64,000 nucleotides of DNA, from NCBI GenBank assembly GCA_963821025.1, contig CAWGCG010000003.1, positions 310,001 to 374,000 on the forward strand, written 5' to 3'. The notes beneath the pieces were generated by a model, which saw only the letters and a program-made list of their open reading frames with translations, searched no databases and had not been told where the DNA came from. This stretch comes from WHSW01 sp963821025 (lineage in GTDB: Bacteria > Actinomycetota > Thermoleophilia > Solirubrobacterales > 70-9). Each line of letters begins with the position of its first letter. Within the stretch, counting starts at the first letter, position 1. The translations under genes were made by a program, and so were the position numbers. Shown one piece after another: positions 27,301 through 35,259 of this stretch.

Positions 27301-27812
27301 TGGCGCTCGAGCCCCAGCCGGGCGAGCCGATCGACGCGGGTGTCGCCATCGGCCACGTCCACCTCAAGGTCGCGGACATCGACCGGGCTCTGGACTTCTA
27401 CGTCGGGGTGCTCGGCTTCGAGCTCACCGACCGCTTCGGCGCCGACGCCGCCTTCGTCTCGGCCGGTGGCTATCACCACCACATCGGCCTCAACACCTGG
27501 CAGTCGAGGGGCGGCTCGCCGCCGCCCCCGGGGTCCACCGGTCTCTTTCACACCGCGATCCTCTATCCGACCCGGCGGGCGCTTGCCGAGGCGCTACGGA
27601 AGGTGGGGGAGGCGGGGATCCGCCTCGACGGTGCCTCCGATCACGGGGTCAGCGAGGCGCTTTACCTGCGCGACCCCGATCAAAATGGGGTCGAACTCTA
27701 CTGGGACCGGCCCCGCGACCAATGGCCGCGCCGGCCCGACGGTGAGCCCGGGGTCGCGATGTTCACCGCACCGCTCGACCTCGGCGATCTGCTGTCTGAG
27801 CTCCAGAGCTAG
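27300..27812 (+). CDS. VOC family protein (glyoxalase/dioxygenase-like)
   Basis: 170 residues with two VOC beta-alpha-beta-beta-beta modules. The first has IGHVHLKVADIDRALDFYVGVLGFEL, with a metal-type His; the second contains HTAILYPTRRALAEALRKV and the C-terminal metal Glu in DPDQNGVELYWDRPRDQW. The layout resembles catechol 2,3-dioxygenase-like/CatE proteins that use an Fe(II) or Zn site; the exact reaction is unknown. The ATG overlaps the RNase H stop. It is the last gene before the tRNA-Gly island. Confidence 0.88.
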   Translation: MALEPQPGEPIDAGVAIGHVHLKVADIDRALDFYVGVLGFELTDRFGADAAFVSAGGYHHHIGLNTWQSRGGSPPPPGSTGLFHTAILYPTRRALAEALRKVGEAGIRLDGASDHGVSEALYLRDPDQNGVELYWDRPRDQWPRRPDGEPGVAMFTAPLDLGDLLSELQS

Positions 27813-27832
27813 CCCTATACTCACCCGCTCGC

Positions 27833-27906
27833 GCGGCTGTAGCTCAGTTGGCTAGAGCGTCTGCTTGCCATGCAGAAGGTCGTGGGTTCGAATCCCATCA
27901 GCCGCT
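27833..27906 (+). tRNA. tRNA-Gly (anticodon GCC), island insertion target
   Basis: The sequence folds as a complete cloverleaf: acceptor GCGGCTG with CAGCCGC, D stem GCTC/GAGC, anticodon stem TCTGC/GCAGA with loop TTGCCAT (anticodon GCC), and T arm GTGGG-TTCGAAT-CCCAT with one G-U pair. The discriminator is T27906 and CCA is not encoded. The intact gene is at the left end of the island. Its 3' part is repeated at 38799 and 54489. It is 20 bases downstream of the VOC gene. Confidence 0.97.
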
Positions 27907-27909
27907 TCC
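27866..27909 (+). repeat. attL: 3' end of tRNA-Gly, first copy of the island repeat
   Basis: These 44 bases begin in the anticodon loop and end three bases after the discriminator. They recur exactly at 38799-38842 and with one mismatch at 54489-54530, in the same orientation. This is the usual core att site of tyrosine-integrase elements that use tRNA 3' ends: insertion rebuilds the tRNA on the left and leaves a copy of its 3' end on the right. Confidence 0.9.
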
Positions 27910-27936
27910 AAGTGAACCCCGCAAACCCGGGCTGAC

Positions 27937-28246
27937 TCAAGTAGCCGAGCGGCGGCGGGCCCTACTGCGCTCGACCGCCTCGCGCAACGCCGCTGACAGC
28001 GCCCCGGGGCTCAGCCATGGAAGGGGGCAGATGATGCGCCCACAGCGCCTGAAGGGGATGTCCTGGGCCACGACACGCTCGTCGTTGGGAAGGTGGGCGG
28101 GTGGAAGGGCTTGGGTCAGCAGCTCGGCGTCGGCCAGAGCGACGCGCCGCGGCGTCTCGCGCAGGTGCTCGGGAGCGCGGCGAGCAGGTAGGCCCGCCCG
28201 GCGGCGGGCAGGGCCGGCCGCCGTCGGGTCCGAACATTCGAAGGCG
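27937..28246 (-). pseudogene. Possible coding remnant downstream of tRNA-Gly
   Basis: The 340 bases between the tRNA and the CsbD gene contain no clear gene. On the minus strand one frame is open from the CsbD stop to a TGA at 27937-27939 and reads like protein in part (DERVVAQDIPFRRCGRIICP, then LPWLSPGALSALREAVERSR), but it has no good start or ribosome site. It could be the C-terminal scrap of a gene cut by insertion at the tRNA. I do not recognise it. Confidence 0.3.
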
Positions 28247-28426
28247 CTACTTCCTGTTTCGCCCGAAGAGCGACTTGGCGGTCTCGGCCGCCTTGTCGAC
28301 CGCGTCCTTTACCGACGACTTGGCCTGGTCGGCCTTGCCCTCTCGCTTGAGACCCTTGTCGTCGGTCGCGGCCCCGGCCGCTTCCTTGGCGCGGCCCTTG
28401 GCCTCGTCAACCTTCTGATCAGTCAT
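28247..28426 (-). CDS. CsbD family stress-response protein
   Basis: A 59-residue hydrophilic protein rich in Lys, Ala, Asp and Gly, with the repeated pattern VDEAKGRAKEAAGAATDD and GLKREGKADQAKSSVKDA that defines the CsbD family. These are small, probably disordered, general-stress proteins of unknown mechanism. The ATG at 28426 overlaps the stop of the small membrane-protein gene as ATGA. It was found by direct translation. Confidence 0.88.
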   Translation of the reverse strand: MTDQKVDEAKGRAKEAAGAATDDKGLKREGKADQAKSSVKDAVDKAAETAKSLFGRNRK

Positions 28427-28632
28427 CCGTGTCCTCTCCGGAGGCGGCCGGCGCTTCGCGCGTAGGGCGCGAGCGGCTCCGTCTCATCCCGGGTCTCGGC
28501 GGCGCTCTTCGCGGACAGACCCTCCAGACTGAGGCTAGCGCGGGCGCGCATCAGGGCTCGGGCGCCGCGGCCGAGCGCGGCGCCCGAGGCGAGAACCGCG
28601 AGCGAGAGCAACGCGACCGTGGCGAAGCGCAT
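28423..28632 (-). CDS. Small single-span membrane protein, coupled to CsbD gene
   Basis: A 69-residue protein from ATG 28632. It has one strongly hydrophobic N-terminal helix (residues ~4-22, ATVALLSLAVLASGAALGR) followed by an Arg/Ser-rich tail. The longer upstream frame to 28860 lacks conservation. Its stop overlaps the CsbD start, so the two form a translationally coupled pair, possibly a small envelope-stress unit. I know no family for it. Confidence 0.6.
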   Translation of the reverse strand: MRFATVALLSLAVLASGAALGRGARALMRARASLSLEGLSAKSAAETRDETEPLAPYARSAGRLRRGHG

Positions 28633-28767
28633 CCGCCGCGGGGTGAGCGAGGCGCCGACGCGGCCGCAGCCATGCACGCGACCCTTACGGTCACGGCGGC
28701 GTCGCTGCGGCGCTGAACCCTTACAGCCCAATCGGATGCGAGAGGGGGACGAGCTAGCCTGCGGACC

Positions 28768-29133
28768 GTGAAGGTCGCCTACATCTTCTCGACCTCCGGG
28801 CATACTGCGAGCTACAAGCTCGGCAAGATGATCCTGCCGCAGCTCGAGCAGGGAAGTCACGGGGTGGAGGTCGTCGGGATGTTCTTCTTCGACGACAACA
28901 CCTACGTGCTGCGCGCGGGCGATCCGCTCGGCGAGCGGCTCGCCGAGGTTGCCGAGGAGCAGGGGATCATGCTGATGCTCTGCGACCGGTGCGCGATCGA
29001 ACGCTCGCTCGCGGAGGGTGAGCCGGGCGACTGCCGCCCCAGCGGCACGGTCGCGGGAGCGCGGGTCGGCTGCTTTCCGGATCTCTACGGGGCGCTCTCG
29101 GAAAACCCGCCGGACCAGGTGATCACGCTGTAG
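28768..29133 (+). CDS. DsrE/DsrF-like sulfur-carrier family protein
   Basis: 121 residues from GTG 28768. The alpha/beta fold starts with VAYIFSTSGHTASYKLGKMI and matches the DsrE-like family, whose members carry persulfide sulfur on a conserved Cys. Candidate carriers are the Cys pair in LMLCDRCAIERSLAEGE and Cys in the second half (DCRPSG, GCFPDLYGAL). It sits convergent with the radical SAM gene of the same cluster, suggesting it supplies or accepts sulfur, or regulates that enzyme. The sulfur role is family knowledge; the link to the cluster is inference. Confidence 0.82.
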   Translation: MKVAYIFSTSGHTASYKLGKMILPQLEQGSHGVEVVGMFFFDDNTYVLRAGDPLGERLAEVAEEQGIMLMLCDRCAIERSLAEGEPGDCRPSGTVAGARVGCFPDLYGALSENPPDQVITL

Positions 29134-29172
29134 CCACGACGCGCAAGGCGGTCTCAGGGCTCGGTCGGCCCA

Positions 29173-30606
29173 CTAGGAGACCGGCTCGCTGGCGGCCACC
29201 GATGCGAGCTGGATGTCGGTGGGCTCGGCGCAGCAGAACCATGCCTCGGTGAGCCGCGGGCGCGGCTCGACGTCGCCGAGGTCGGCGGGGTCGGCCGAAT
29301 GCCCCGCGGCATCGGCCACCGCCCGATACAGGGTCCGAAACGTCGACACGCTGTCGGCCTCCGCCGCGACACCCGCCTCCACGATTTCGGCGAGCTCGCC
29401 ATGCAGGCGATCCAGCTGGGGATCCCCGGCTTGCCAGTCATAGGTGAGGCGGTCGCGATCGTAGTCCTGCAGGTACGGTGCGATCTCGGGGCGATCGAGC
29501 AGCAGCGAGCCCTTGGGCACGAGCAGACGGATCGTGTACTGGATCGGATCCACGTTGCCCACCATCTCGTTGGCGATCACGAAATCGAGGATCTCGAGGA
29601 TGTCCCGCGGTGTCGCCCAGGGCGTGAACGGCAACCACGACGGGCGGATCTCGATCCCGTGCTCGCGCAGCAAGGCAACCGCCTGGGCGGCCTCGTCGGC
29701 GGTGTGACCCTTGTCGAGATAGGTGAGGATCTCGGCGTTGAGCGACTCGAACGCCGAGATCACGAACAGGCACCCGTACTCGCTGAGCTCGGGCCAGACC
29801 TGATGATGCTCGAGGATGTGCTCGACCTTGGTCGTGCAGTCGAAGGTGACCTCGGGAAACTGGCGGTGAAGCTCGCGCGCGACTTGCAGGGAGTGCTTGA
29901 CGCCGTTTAGGAAGTCCGGGTCGCCGAAGGTGATATGGCGCGCCCCCGCCGCCACCAGCTGGGCGATATCGGCCATCACCACGGAGCTCCCGACGATCCG
30001 GATCCGGCCGTCGTAGGCGACGGGCACCGGGCAGTGGCGGCACTTGTGCACGCAGCCGTGGCTGGCCTCGACGTATCCCGCGAGCTGCTCCTCGCCGTCG
30101 CGCTCCAACCGCGCATAGCGCTCGAGGGGCGGCAGCTGCCCTCGGCTCGGAGTGTGAAACTCGTGGCGCCCCAGGTCGATCGAGCTGGTCGCCGGTCGCG
30201 ACGCCGGCGAGTCGCCGAGCGCCTCGACCCACTCCGCCAGCTCCGACTCGTACTCGCCGGCGATCAGCCGGTCGACCAGTCCACCGATCGTCGGGTCGTC
30301 GCTGACCGCCGCGTAGAGGCCGTAGAAGCAGATCGGCAACCGCGGCAGGATCGCTCGAATTTGCTCCGCGGCGCCAATCGCCAGTCGCATCGCGGTGTGC
30401 ATCGGAACGGAGACGCCGACGGCCTCGGCCCAGGCGATCTTGTCTCGATCAAGCTGCTCGACGGAGAGATCGATGCACCGAACTCGATGCCCGGCGGCCT
30501 CCAGGGCGGCCGCGGGCGAGGCCAGGTGCAACGGCTGATGACCAAGCTCGTAGGTGGAGATCAGCAGGACCCGCACAGCGCCAGGATAGCCCTCGCTCCG
30601 CATCAC
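29173..30606 (-). CDS. Radical SAM protein with C-terminal CCAEP tail
   Basis: 477 residues. The N-terminal ~135 residues resemble a B12-binding-like Rossmann domain (VRVLLISTYELGHQPLHLASP) but lack the DxHxxG cobalamin motif. The radical SAM core has the Cys-x3-Cys-x2-Cys cluster in ASHGCVHKCRHCPVPVA (about residue 188), followed by FGDPDFLNGVKHS. The C-terminus ends in TEAWFCCAEPTDIQL, the CCAEP tail that, from memory, names a family in which the first Cys can be selenocysteine; here both are encoded by TGC. The start is GTG 30606 or ATG 30603; GTG 30576 starts the conserved part. It overlaps the ATP-grasp gene. The substrate is unknown. Confidence 0.88.
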   Translation of the reverse strand: MMRSEGYPGAVRVLLISTYELGHQPLHLASPAAALEAAGHRVRCIDLSVEQLDRDKIAWAEAVGVSVPMHTAMRLAIGAAEQIRAILPRLPICFYGLYAAVSDDPTIGGLVDRLIAGEYESELAEWVEALGDSPASRPATSSIDLGRHEFHTPSRGQLPPLERYARLERDGEEQLAGYVEASHGCVHKCRHCPVPVAYDGRIRIVGSSVVMADIAQLVAAGARHITFGDPDFLNGVKHSLQVARELHRQFPEVTFDCTTKVEHILEHHQVWPELSEYGCLFVISAFESLNAEILTYLDKGHTADEAAQAVALLREHGIEIRPSWLPFTPWATPRDILEILDFVIANEMVGNVDPIQYTIRLLVPKGSLLLDRPEIAPYLQDYDRDRLTYDWQAGDPQLDRLHGELAEIVEAGVAAEADSVSTFRTLYRAVADAAGHSADPADLGDVEPRPRLTEAWFCCAEPTDIQLASVAASEPVS

Positions 30607-31832
30607 TTCGACGGCTCGCCGATCACGACCTCGAGCCGGCCGTGGGCGGTGCGCAGCGTCCGCTCGACCTGCTCGGGCGTCTCGCCGCGGGCGAAGAGGA
30701 AGCCGAGATAGCGGTCGGCCTCGGGTAGCGCCCGCACCGCCTTGCCGCGCGCGATCGAGATCTCGAGCCCGGTCACGCCGGGCACCGCCCGCGCCTCGGC
30801 CTGCCCGCGCACCTCCTTCAGCACGCCCGCCCTCGGGATCGGGAGCATCATCACCCCGGAGGCGGCGGCCTCACGCCCCAGGTGGTCGAGCGGCAGCCCC
30901 AGAGCGTGGCGCAGGATGAGCTCCTCGAGGCTCACGCCCATCCCGAAGCGCAGCGAGCGCGAGCACAGCCCGCCGATCGAGCGGGCGGCGAGCTCGAGCG
31001 TCCACACGCGATTGCCGTCGATCCGCAGCTCGGCGTGTATCGGGCCCTCGACCAGGCCGAGCGCTGCGGCCGCCTCGGCCGTGTGCAGGCTGACGGCCTC
31101 GAGGGTCTCGGCGGGCAGGCGCGACGGGGTCACGTAGATCGTCTCCTCGAAGTAAGGGCCCGTGAGCGGATCCGGCTTGTCGAAGACCGCCAGGATCTCG
31201 AGGGCGCCGCCGCGCAGAAGGCCCTCGACCGCCACCTCCAAGCCAGCGATGTAGCGCTCGACCAGCAGCGGCGCGTCCGGGCCCTCCCCGGCCTCGGCGA
31301 GGATCGCCCTGACCCGCTCGGCCGCGGCACCGGCCGCCGGTGGATCGTCGGCGCGGATCACGCCGCGGCTCGCCGACAGCGAAACCGCCTTGACGACGCA
31401 GGGAAGGCCGACCTCGCCGGCGAGCTGCGCCACGTCCGCGTCGGGCCCGGCGACCCGGAAGTCGGGCTGGTGCAGGCCGGCGGTCGCGAAGGCTCTACGC
31501 ATCGCGGTCTTGTCGCGGGTCGCGGCGACCGCCTCGGGCGGGTTGTGCGCGAGCCCCAGGCGCGCGGCGGCCAGCGCGGCCACGAGCACCCCCTGTTCGT
31601 CGGTGCCGACCACCGCGTCGAGCGGCTGATCCTGCGCCCGGGTGACGATCGCATCCGCGGCGGCCTCGGGCCGTCGCAGGTCCACGACCAGCGCCCGGTC
31701 TCCGATCGTCCCCGACATCGCCTGCCGGCGCTCGGAGGCGACCACTACCTCGGCGTCCAGCGCCCGCGACGCGGCGAGGAAATCGCTCGCCCGGTAGGTG
31801 GCTGTGGGAAGCAGCAGAAGGACGCGGGGCAT
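30603..31832 (-). CDS. ATP-grasp domain protein (carboxylate-amine ligase-like)
   Basis: 409 residues from ATG 31832. An N-terminal Rossmann-like lobe (PRVLLLLPTATYRASDFLAA) leads to the ATP-grasp: GLPCVVKAVSLSASRGVIRA binds ATP, PLLVERYIAGLEVAVEGLL is the second strand, and HAELRIDGNRVWTLELAARSIGG holds the Mg ligands (Glu, Asn-like positions). This resembles peptide- or dipeptide-forming ligases, such as BacD/LysX-type. The stop overlaps the radical SAM start as GTGA, so they are probably co-translated. A joint peptide-modification pathway is inferred. Confidence 0.88.
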   Translation of the reverse strand: MPRVLLLLPTATYRASDFLAASRALDAEVVVASERRQAMSGTIGDRALVVDLRRPEAAADAIVTRAQDQPLDAVVGTDEQGVLVAALAAARLGLAHNPPEAVAATRDKTAMRRAFATAGLHQPDFRVAGPDADVAQLAGEVGLPCVVKAVSLSASRGVIRADDPPAAGAAAERVRAILAEAGEGPDAPLLVERYIAGLEVAVEGLLRGGALEILAVFDKPDPLTGPYFEETIYVTPSRLPAETLEAVSLHTAEAAAALGLVEGPIHAELRIDGNRVWTLELAARSIGGLCSRSLRFGMGVSLEELILRHALGLPLDHLGREAAASGVMMLPIPRAGVLKEVRGQAEARAVPGVTGLEISIARGKAVRALPEADRYLGFLFARGETPEQVERTLRTAHGRLEVVIGEPSK

Positions 31833-31896
31833 GGGCGTATCGTAGGTAGCGGCGGGCCGGCGCCAGCGGCGAACGACCAGCCATACGGGATATGAG

Positions 31897-32580
31897 ATGA
31901 GCGCCGAAGACACAGCCGAGCCGACGCTCGCGATCACCGAGCAGGCGATCGAGAGGGTCAGGGGGTTCCGCGCGCAGTCCGAGGACCCCGAGAGCCAGGC
32001 GCTGTGGGTGGAGGTGAGCGGCGTCTCGGACGGCGAGTACGTCCACAAGGTCTCCCTCAACGCAGTGCATGTCGCGCGCCAGGACGACGTCGTGCAGCGC
32101 CACGGCGACCTGGCGATCGTGGTGCCGGAGGCGAGCGTCGAGAAGCTGCGAGGGGCCACCATCGACTGGTCGCACGAGCAGAGCGGGTTCACCTTCGTGA
32201 ACCCGAACAAGCCGCCGGCTCCGGCGGAGCTGCCGATGATGAGCCCACCGATGGCGCCACCCGCGAGCCCGCCCATCGACGCTCCTCCACCCGCCGACCT
32301 CAGCGGCGACGTCGCCCAGCGGGTCATCCAGGTGATCGACCGCCAGGTCAACCCGGCCATCGCCGCGCACGGCGGTCATGCGGAGCTGGTCGCGGTCGAG
32401 GAGGACACCGCCTACCTGCGCCTGGGCGGCGGCTGCCAGGGCTGCGGGATGGCCACCGTCACCCTCGGTCAGGGGATCGAGGTCGCGATCACCGAGGCGG
32501 TTTCGGAGATCGCCCGCGTGGTCGACGTCACCGACCACGCCGTCGGCACCAACCCCTACTTCGAACCCGCCAAGAAGTAG
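31897..32580 (+). CDS. NfuA-like iron-sulfur cluster carrier
   Basis: 227 residues from ATG 31897. The N-terminal half (residues ~8-110) is an IscA/HesB-like fold whose cluster Cys residues are missing. A Pro-rich linker (about 105-130) leads to the NifU C-terminal domain with CxxC in LRLGGGCQGCGMATVTLGQG. NfuA proteins hold and pass 4Fe-4S clusters to targets such as radical SAM enzymes. It is divergent from the ATP-grasp gene (64-base gap) and beside the radical SAM gene, so a supporting role is plausible. Confidence 0.88.
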   Translation: MSAEDTAEPTLAITEQAIERVRGFRAQSEDPESQALWVEVSGVSDGEYVHKVSLNAVHVARQDDVVQRHGDLAIVVPEASVEKLRGATIDWSHEQSGFTFVNPNKPPAPAELPMMSPPMAPPASPPIDAPPPADLSGDVAQRVIQVIDRQVNPAIAAHGGHAELVAVEEDTAYLRLGGGCQGCGMATVTLGQGIEVAITEAVSEIARVVDVTDHAVGTNPYFEPAKK

Positions 32581-32723
32581 CGCGCCTGTGGCTTACCTCG
32601 TGTGGTGCGAGCTCTGGGCGTCGGCGGCTGCGGGATCTGAGCGCTTTCAAGCGTGCCTCCCACCGAGTCGCGCTTCGGCTGGAGGGTGACGGATCGCGAG
32701 CGTAAAGATTCTCGGGAGCCGAG

Positions 32724-32951
32724 ATGACCGAGGATCCCTGGACAGACCCCAATCCCCAGCCGGGCGACTTCGACGATGAACTGGCCGCGATCGACCCACG
32801 CGACGTGCAGGTCGTCGAGGCCGGCTCGGGGAGTCACGTGACTCTCGTCGTCAGCGTCGAGGGCGAGGACGCCAAGCGCCTCGAGCAAATCGCGGCGGAG
32901 CGGGGCAAGGGCGTCGAGGAGGTCGTCGCCGACCTGGTCCGAAACGCCTGA
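32724..32951 (+). CDS. Small protein with possible ribbon-helix-helix C-terminus
   Basis: 75 residues, ATG start with GGGAG upstream. The first 30 residues are acidic and Pro-rich. The C-terminal half (VTLVVSVEGEDAKRLEQIAA and VEEVVADLVRNA) has the strand-helix-helix pattern of CopG-like antitoxins or regulators. No toxin gene lies next to it. It is the last clear gene before the degenerate att-like region. Function unknown. Confidence 0.65.
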   Translation: MTEDPWTDPNPQPGDFDDELAAIDPRDVQVVEAGSGSHVTLVVSVEGEDAKRLEQIAAERGKGVEEVVADLVRNA

Positions 32952-33121
32952 GGGCGAGGGCGGCAAGTATTCGGCTGCTGGCGCCCTGCGCTCAAAAAGC
33001 CAACGAGCGCGCGGCCGCTACCAGCGGATCGGCCCGAAAAGCTGCTGGAAATCGGTAGCAGGGGTGGTAGCAAGGCGCGCGTGTATCGCATGAACAGGCC
33101 AGATGGCGGGGGTTTTCAACA

Positions 33122-33133
33122 CATCAGCCGCTT
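33122..33133 (+). repeat. Degenerate third copy of tRNA-Gly 3' end
   Basis: Twelve bases identical to 27895-27906, with a weaker TTC-AA-like match just upstream in place of the T loop. Two direct repeats and a hairpin flank it, the same layout as at 38799 and 54489. This is only suggestive because 12 bases is short. Confidence 0.45.
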
Positions 33134-33134
33134 G

Positions 33135-33162
33135 GAAAGCCCTTGCATTTGCGGGGGCTTTC
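33135..33162 (+). terminator. Hairpin after the degenerate att remnant
   Basis: GAAAGCCC (33135-33142) pairs with GGGCTTTC (33155-33162) around a 12-base loop. The T-tract is weak (TCCGTTACGG). It could be an old tRNA terminator carried with the element. Confidence 0.5.
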
Positions 33163-33569
33163 TCCGTTACGGAACCTGATCATCGGCTGACGCGACACGT
33201 CCGGTCAACTCGCTGCGGCTCGTCGTGGTCGTTGTCGGTGAAGCAGCTGACCGAGGCTGGGCTCGTTGGCGAGGACGGCCGCGAATGGGCGCCCACCGAG
33301 TCAGTGGCGCGATAGCATGCTCTGCGGAGTGCCGGGAAGCCTGGTCGGCGAACTCGTCGCCGACCCCGGGAGGGTTTCCGTGATCGCTCCGCTAGCTCCT
33401 AACGAACTGTCCCCAGCGCCAGTTCTCGGCCTACTGGCAGCGATCGAGCGTTGGCGGCCCCACCGGGTTGTCTCCTTGATGGGCGCGCCCTGGTGACGAT
33501 GCAGGAGAAGGCCGACGCGCCAGCACTTTCAACGCTCCGACGGTCGACCGGCCCCCGGAGGCTGCCGCG

Positions 33570-34829
33570 GTGCCGCTAGCTCTGAGCGAGGGATTCCACG
33601 CAGGTGGCCTCTACGTCCTCGGACTCCTCGGCCTCGGTCTGGCGCTGGCCGCCGGGATAGCCGCGCTGTCTCAGCAGCGCGAGCGAGCTTTCTCAGCCGC
33701 CCTGATCTATGTGCTCCTGGGCGCCCTCGCTGCCCTTGCGATGTCTGCTTTGGACGTGTCACCGATCGACCCGGTGAACGACCACGCGCTGATCGAGCGA
33801 CTGTCGGAGCTCGCACTCGTCGTCGCGGTGTTCTCCGCGGGACTTACGGTCGAGCGCCACGTGCGAAGGCGATCGATGATCTCGGTCGCGATCCTCATCG
33901 GCGTGGTTATGCCGCTGACGGTGGCCCTGATCGCCGTGTTCGGCTACTACGCGATGGGGCTCTCGGTCGGAGCCGCGGTGCTCCTCGGTGCGGTCCTCGC
34001 TCCGACCGACCCTGTCCTGGCCGGGGACGTCGGGCTCGGGCCGCCGGGGTCTGAACCGGTCGGAGAACCACGGTTCTCGCTCCATACTGAGGCCGCGATC
34101 AACGACGGGCTCGCGTCTCCATTCGTCGTGGTCGGCCTCTTCGTCGCGACCCAAGGCGGCACGTCGTGGATCGGGGAATGGATCTGGGCGGATGTCGTCT
34201 ACTCGGTTGGCGTAGCCGTCTTCTTGGGAGCCTCGCTGGGAGTTGGAGCCGCATGGTTGGTCACGCGAGCTCGGGTCCGAGGGCTGGTCTCGTATGAGCT
34301 CGACGGGTTCGCCGCGATCGCGCTCGTCCTATTCGTGTATGGACTCTCGGAGCTGGTTGGCTCCTACGGGTTGATCGCTTTGTTCGTAGCCGGCGTCGCC
34401 TTTCGCCGCTACGAGTTCGAGCACGAGATCAACGCGAGAATCCACCATGGGGCGGAAGTCGCCGGGACGCTTCTGGAGTTGCTCGTCCTTCTTCTGCTGG
34501 GCTCGATGCTGACGCGGGCGGGCTTGTCGGCTCCCGGGTTGAGCGGGTGGCTCCTAGCTCCGCTACTCATCTTCGTCATCCGCCCGGCACTCGTGCTGGG
34601 GACGAGCGGACCGGGCCTCGCACCACGTCGCGAACGGGTCTTTCTTGCCTTCTTCGGGGTTCGCGGAGTCGCCGCTCTGTTCTATGCCGCGATCGTTGCG
34701 GGCTCGGGCGCTCTGTCGGTTGGGGAGACCAACGTAGTGGTCTGGACGACGATCGTGTGCGTTGTCGTCTCGATCTTCATCCACGGAAGCACGGCGACCG
34801 CGCTGAGCCGGAGGCTGCTGCGTCGCTGA
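33570..34829 (+). CDS. Cation:proton antiporter (NhaP/CPA1-like)
   Basis: 419 residues, GTG start. About 12 membrane helices, with few charges between. Family marks are AVLLGAVLAPTDPVLAGDVG, with the ATDP-type motif and Asp pair of the exchange site, and FGVRGVAALFYAAIV. There is no large cytoplasmic C-terminal regulatory domain. It exchanges Na+ or K+ for H+; the ion is not clear. It is the first gene after the 33122 remnant and stands alone. Confidence 0.88.
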   Translation: MPLALSEGFHAGGLYVLGLLGLGLALAAGIAALSQQRERAFSAALIYVLLGALAALAMSALDVSPIDPVNDHALIERLSELALVVAVFSAGLTVERHVRRRSMISVAILIGVVMPLTVALIAVFGYYAMGLSVGAAVLLGAVLAPTDPVLAGDVGLGPPGSEPVGEPRFSLHTEAAINDGLASPFVVVGLFVATQGGTSWIGEWIWADVVYSVGVAVFLGASLGVGAAWLVTRARVRGLVSYELDGFAAIALVLFVYGLSELVGSYGLIALFVAGVAFRRYEFEHEINARIHHGAEVAGTLLELLVLLLLGSMLTRAGLSAPGLSGWLLAPLLIFVIRPALVLGTSGPGLAPRRERVFLAFFGVRGVAALFYAAIVAGSGALSVGETNVVVWTTIVCVVVSIFIHGSTATALSRRLLRR

Positions 34830-35259
34830 CCGTGATCACCCCACTACCGCGGGAACTGTCTCGCGACTACCTGGTTGGCTCGACCTTGCCCCGGGAGTTG
34901 GCTATGGGGAACGGTGATCGCCGAGGTGTCGAACCGCCGCTCTTGGCTACTTCGACCCAACGGAAGCATCGTGCGAGTCGCGAGAAGCAGCAACGACCCG
35001 AGAAATCGGGCCGTCGCCGCATTCATAGGTCGGCGCCGCCCATAGGAGTCTACGAGGCGAAGCCGTCGTTCTGACGATACCGCACGGCGGTGGCCCCTCC
35101 AAGGCGACCAGCTCAGCGTCCACAATCGGTGCGGCATGGATGTCATCTTGTCGAGTCTTGACACGCATCCGGCTACCGGAATAGGGTTCGCACAGAGCAA
35201 TAGGTCGGACGGCTAGACCATTTCATCCCGACGAGGATGGATCAAACGAGGAGGTAGCA
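34830..35259 (+). other. Non-coding region before the APC permease
   Basis: About 430 bases. No credible gene; short frames have no family resemblance. The last 100 bases hold a promoter-like pair and a strong ribosome site before GTG 35260. Confidence 0.6.
35158..35187 (+). promoter_or_regulatory. Candidate sigma-70-type promoter of the APC permease
   Basis: TTGACA at 35158-35163 and TAGGGT at 35182-35187, 18 bases apart. The transcript would start near 35194, about 65 bases before the GTG. The -35 is a consensus match; the -10 is weaker. A ribosome site GAGGAGG lies just before the start codon. Confidence 0.5.

Larger units (their letters stand above)
32952..33569. other. Gene-poor stretch with island-boundary remnant
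   Basis: About 620 bases without a credible gene. Two GGTAGCA repeats (33054-33060 and 33066-33072) precede CATCAGCCGCTT (33122-33133), identical to the last 12 bases of the tRNA-Gly region. A hairpin follows. Short frames across 33103-33500 translate to low-complexity sequence with no family resemblance. It reads as an old junction and scrap DNA. Confidence 0.55.

Noticed and set aside
29220..29260. Selenocysteine in the CCAEP tail
   Set aside because: Both positions are TGC codons here; no in-frame TGA or SECIS-like element is needed or evident.
33103..33315. A small protein starting in the 33122 remnant
   Set aside because: The frame begins within the att-like sequence and hairpin, has no ribosome site and no recognisable fold.
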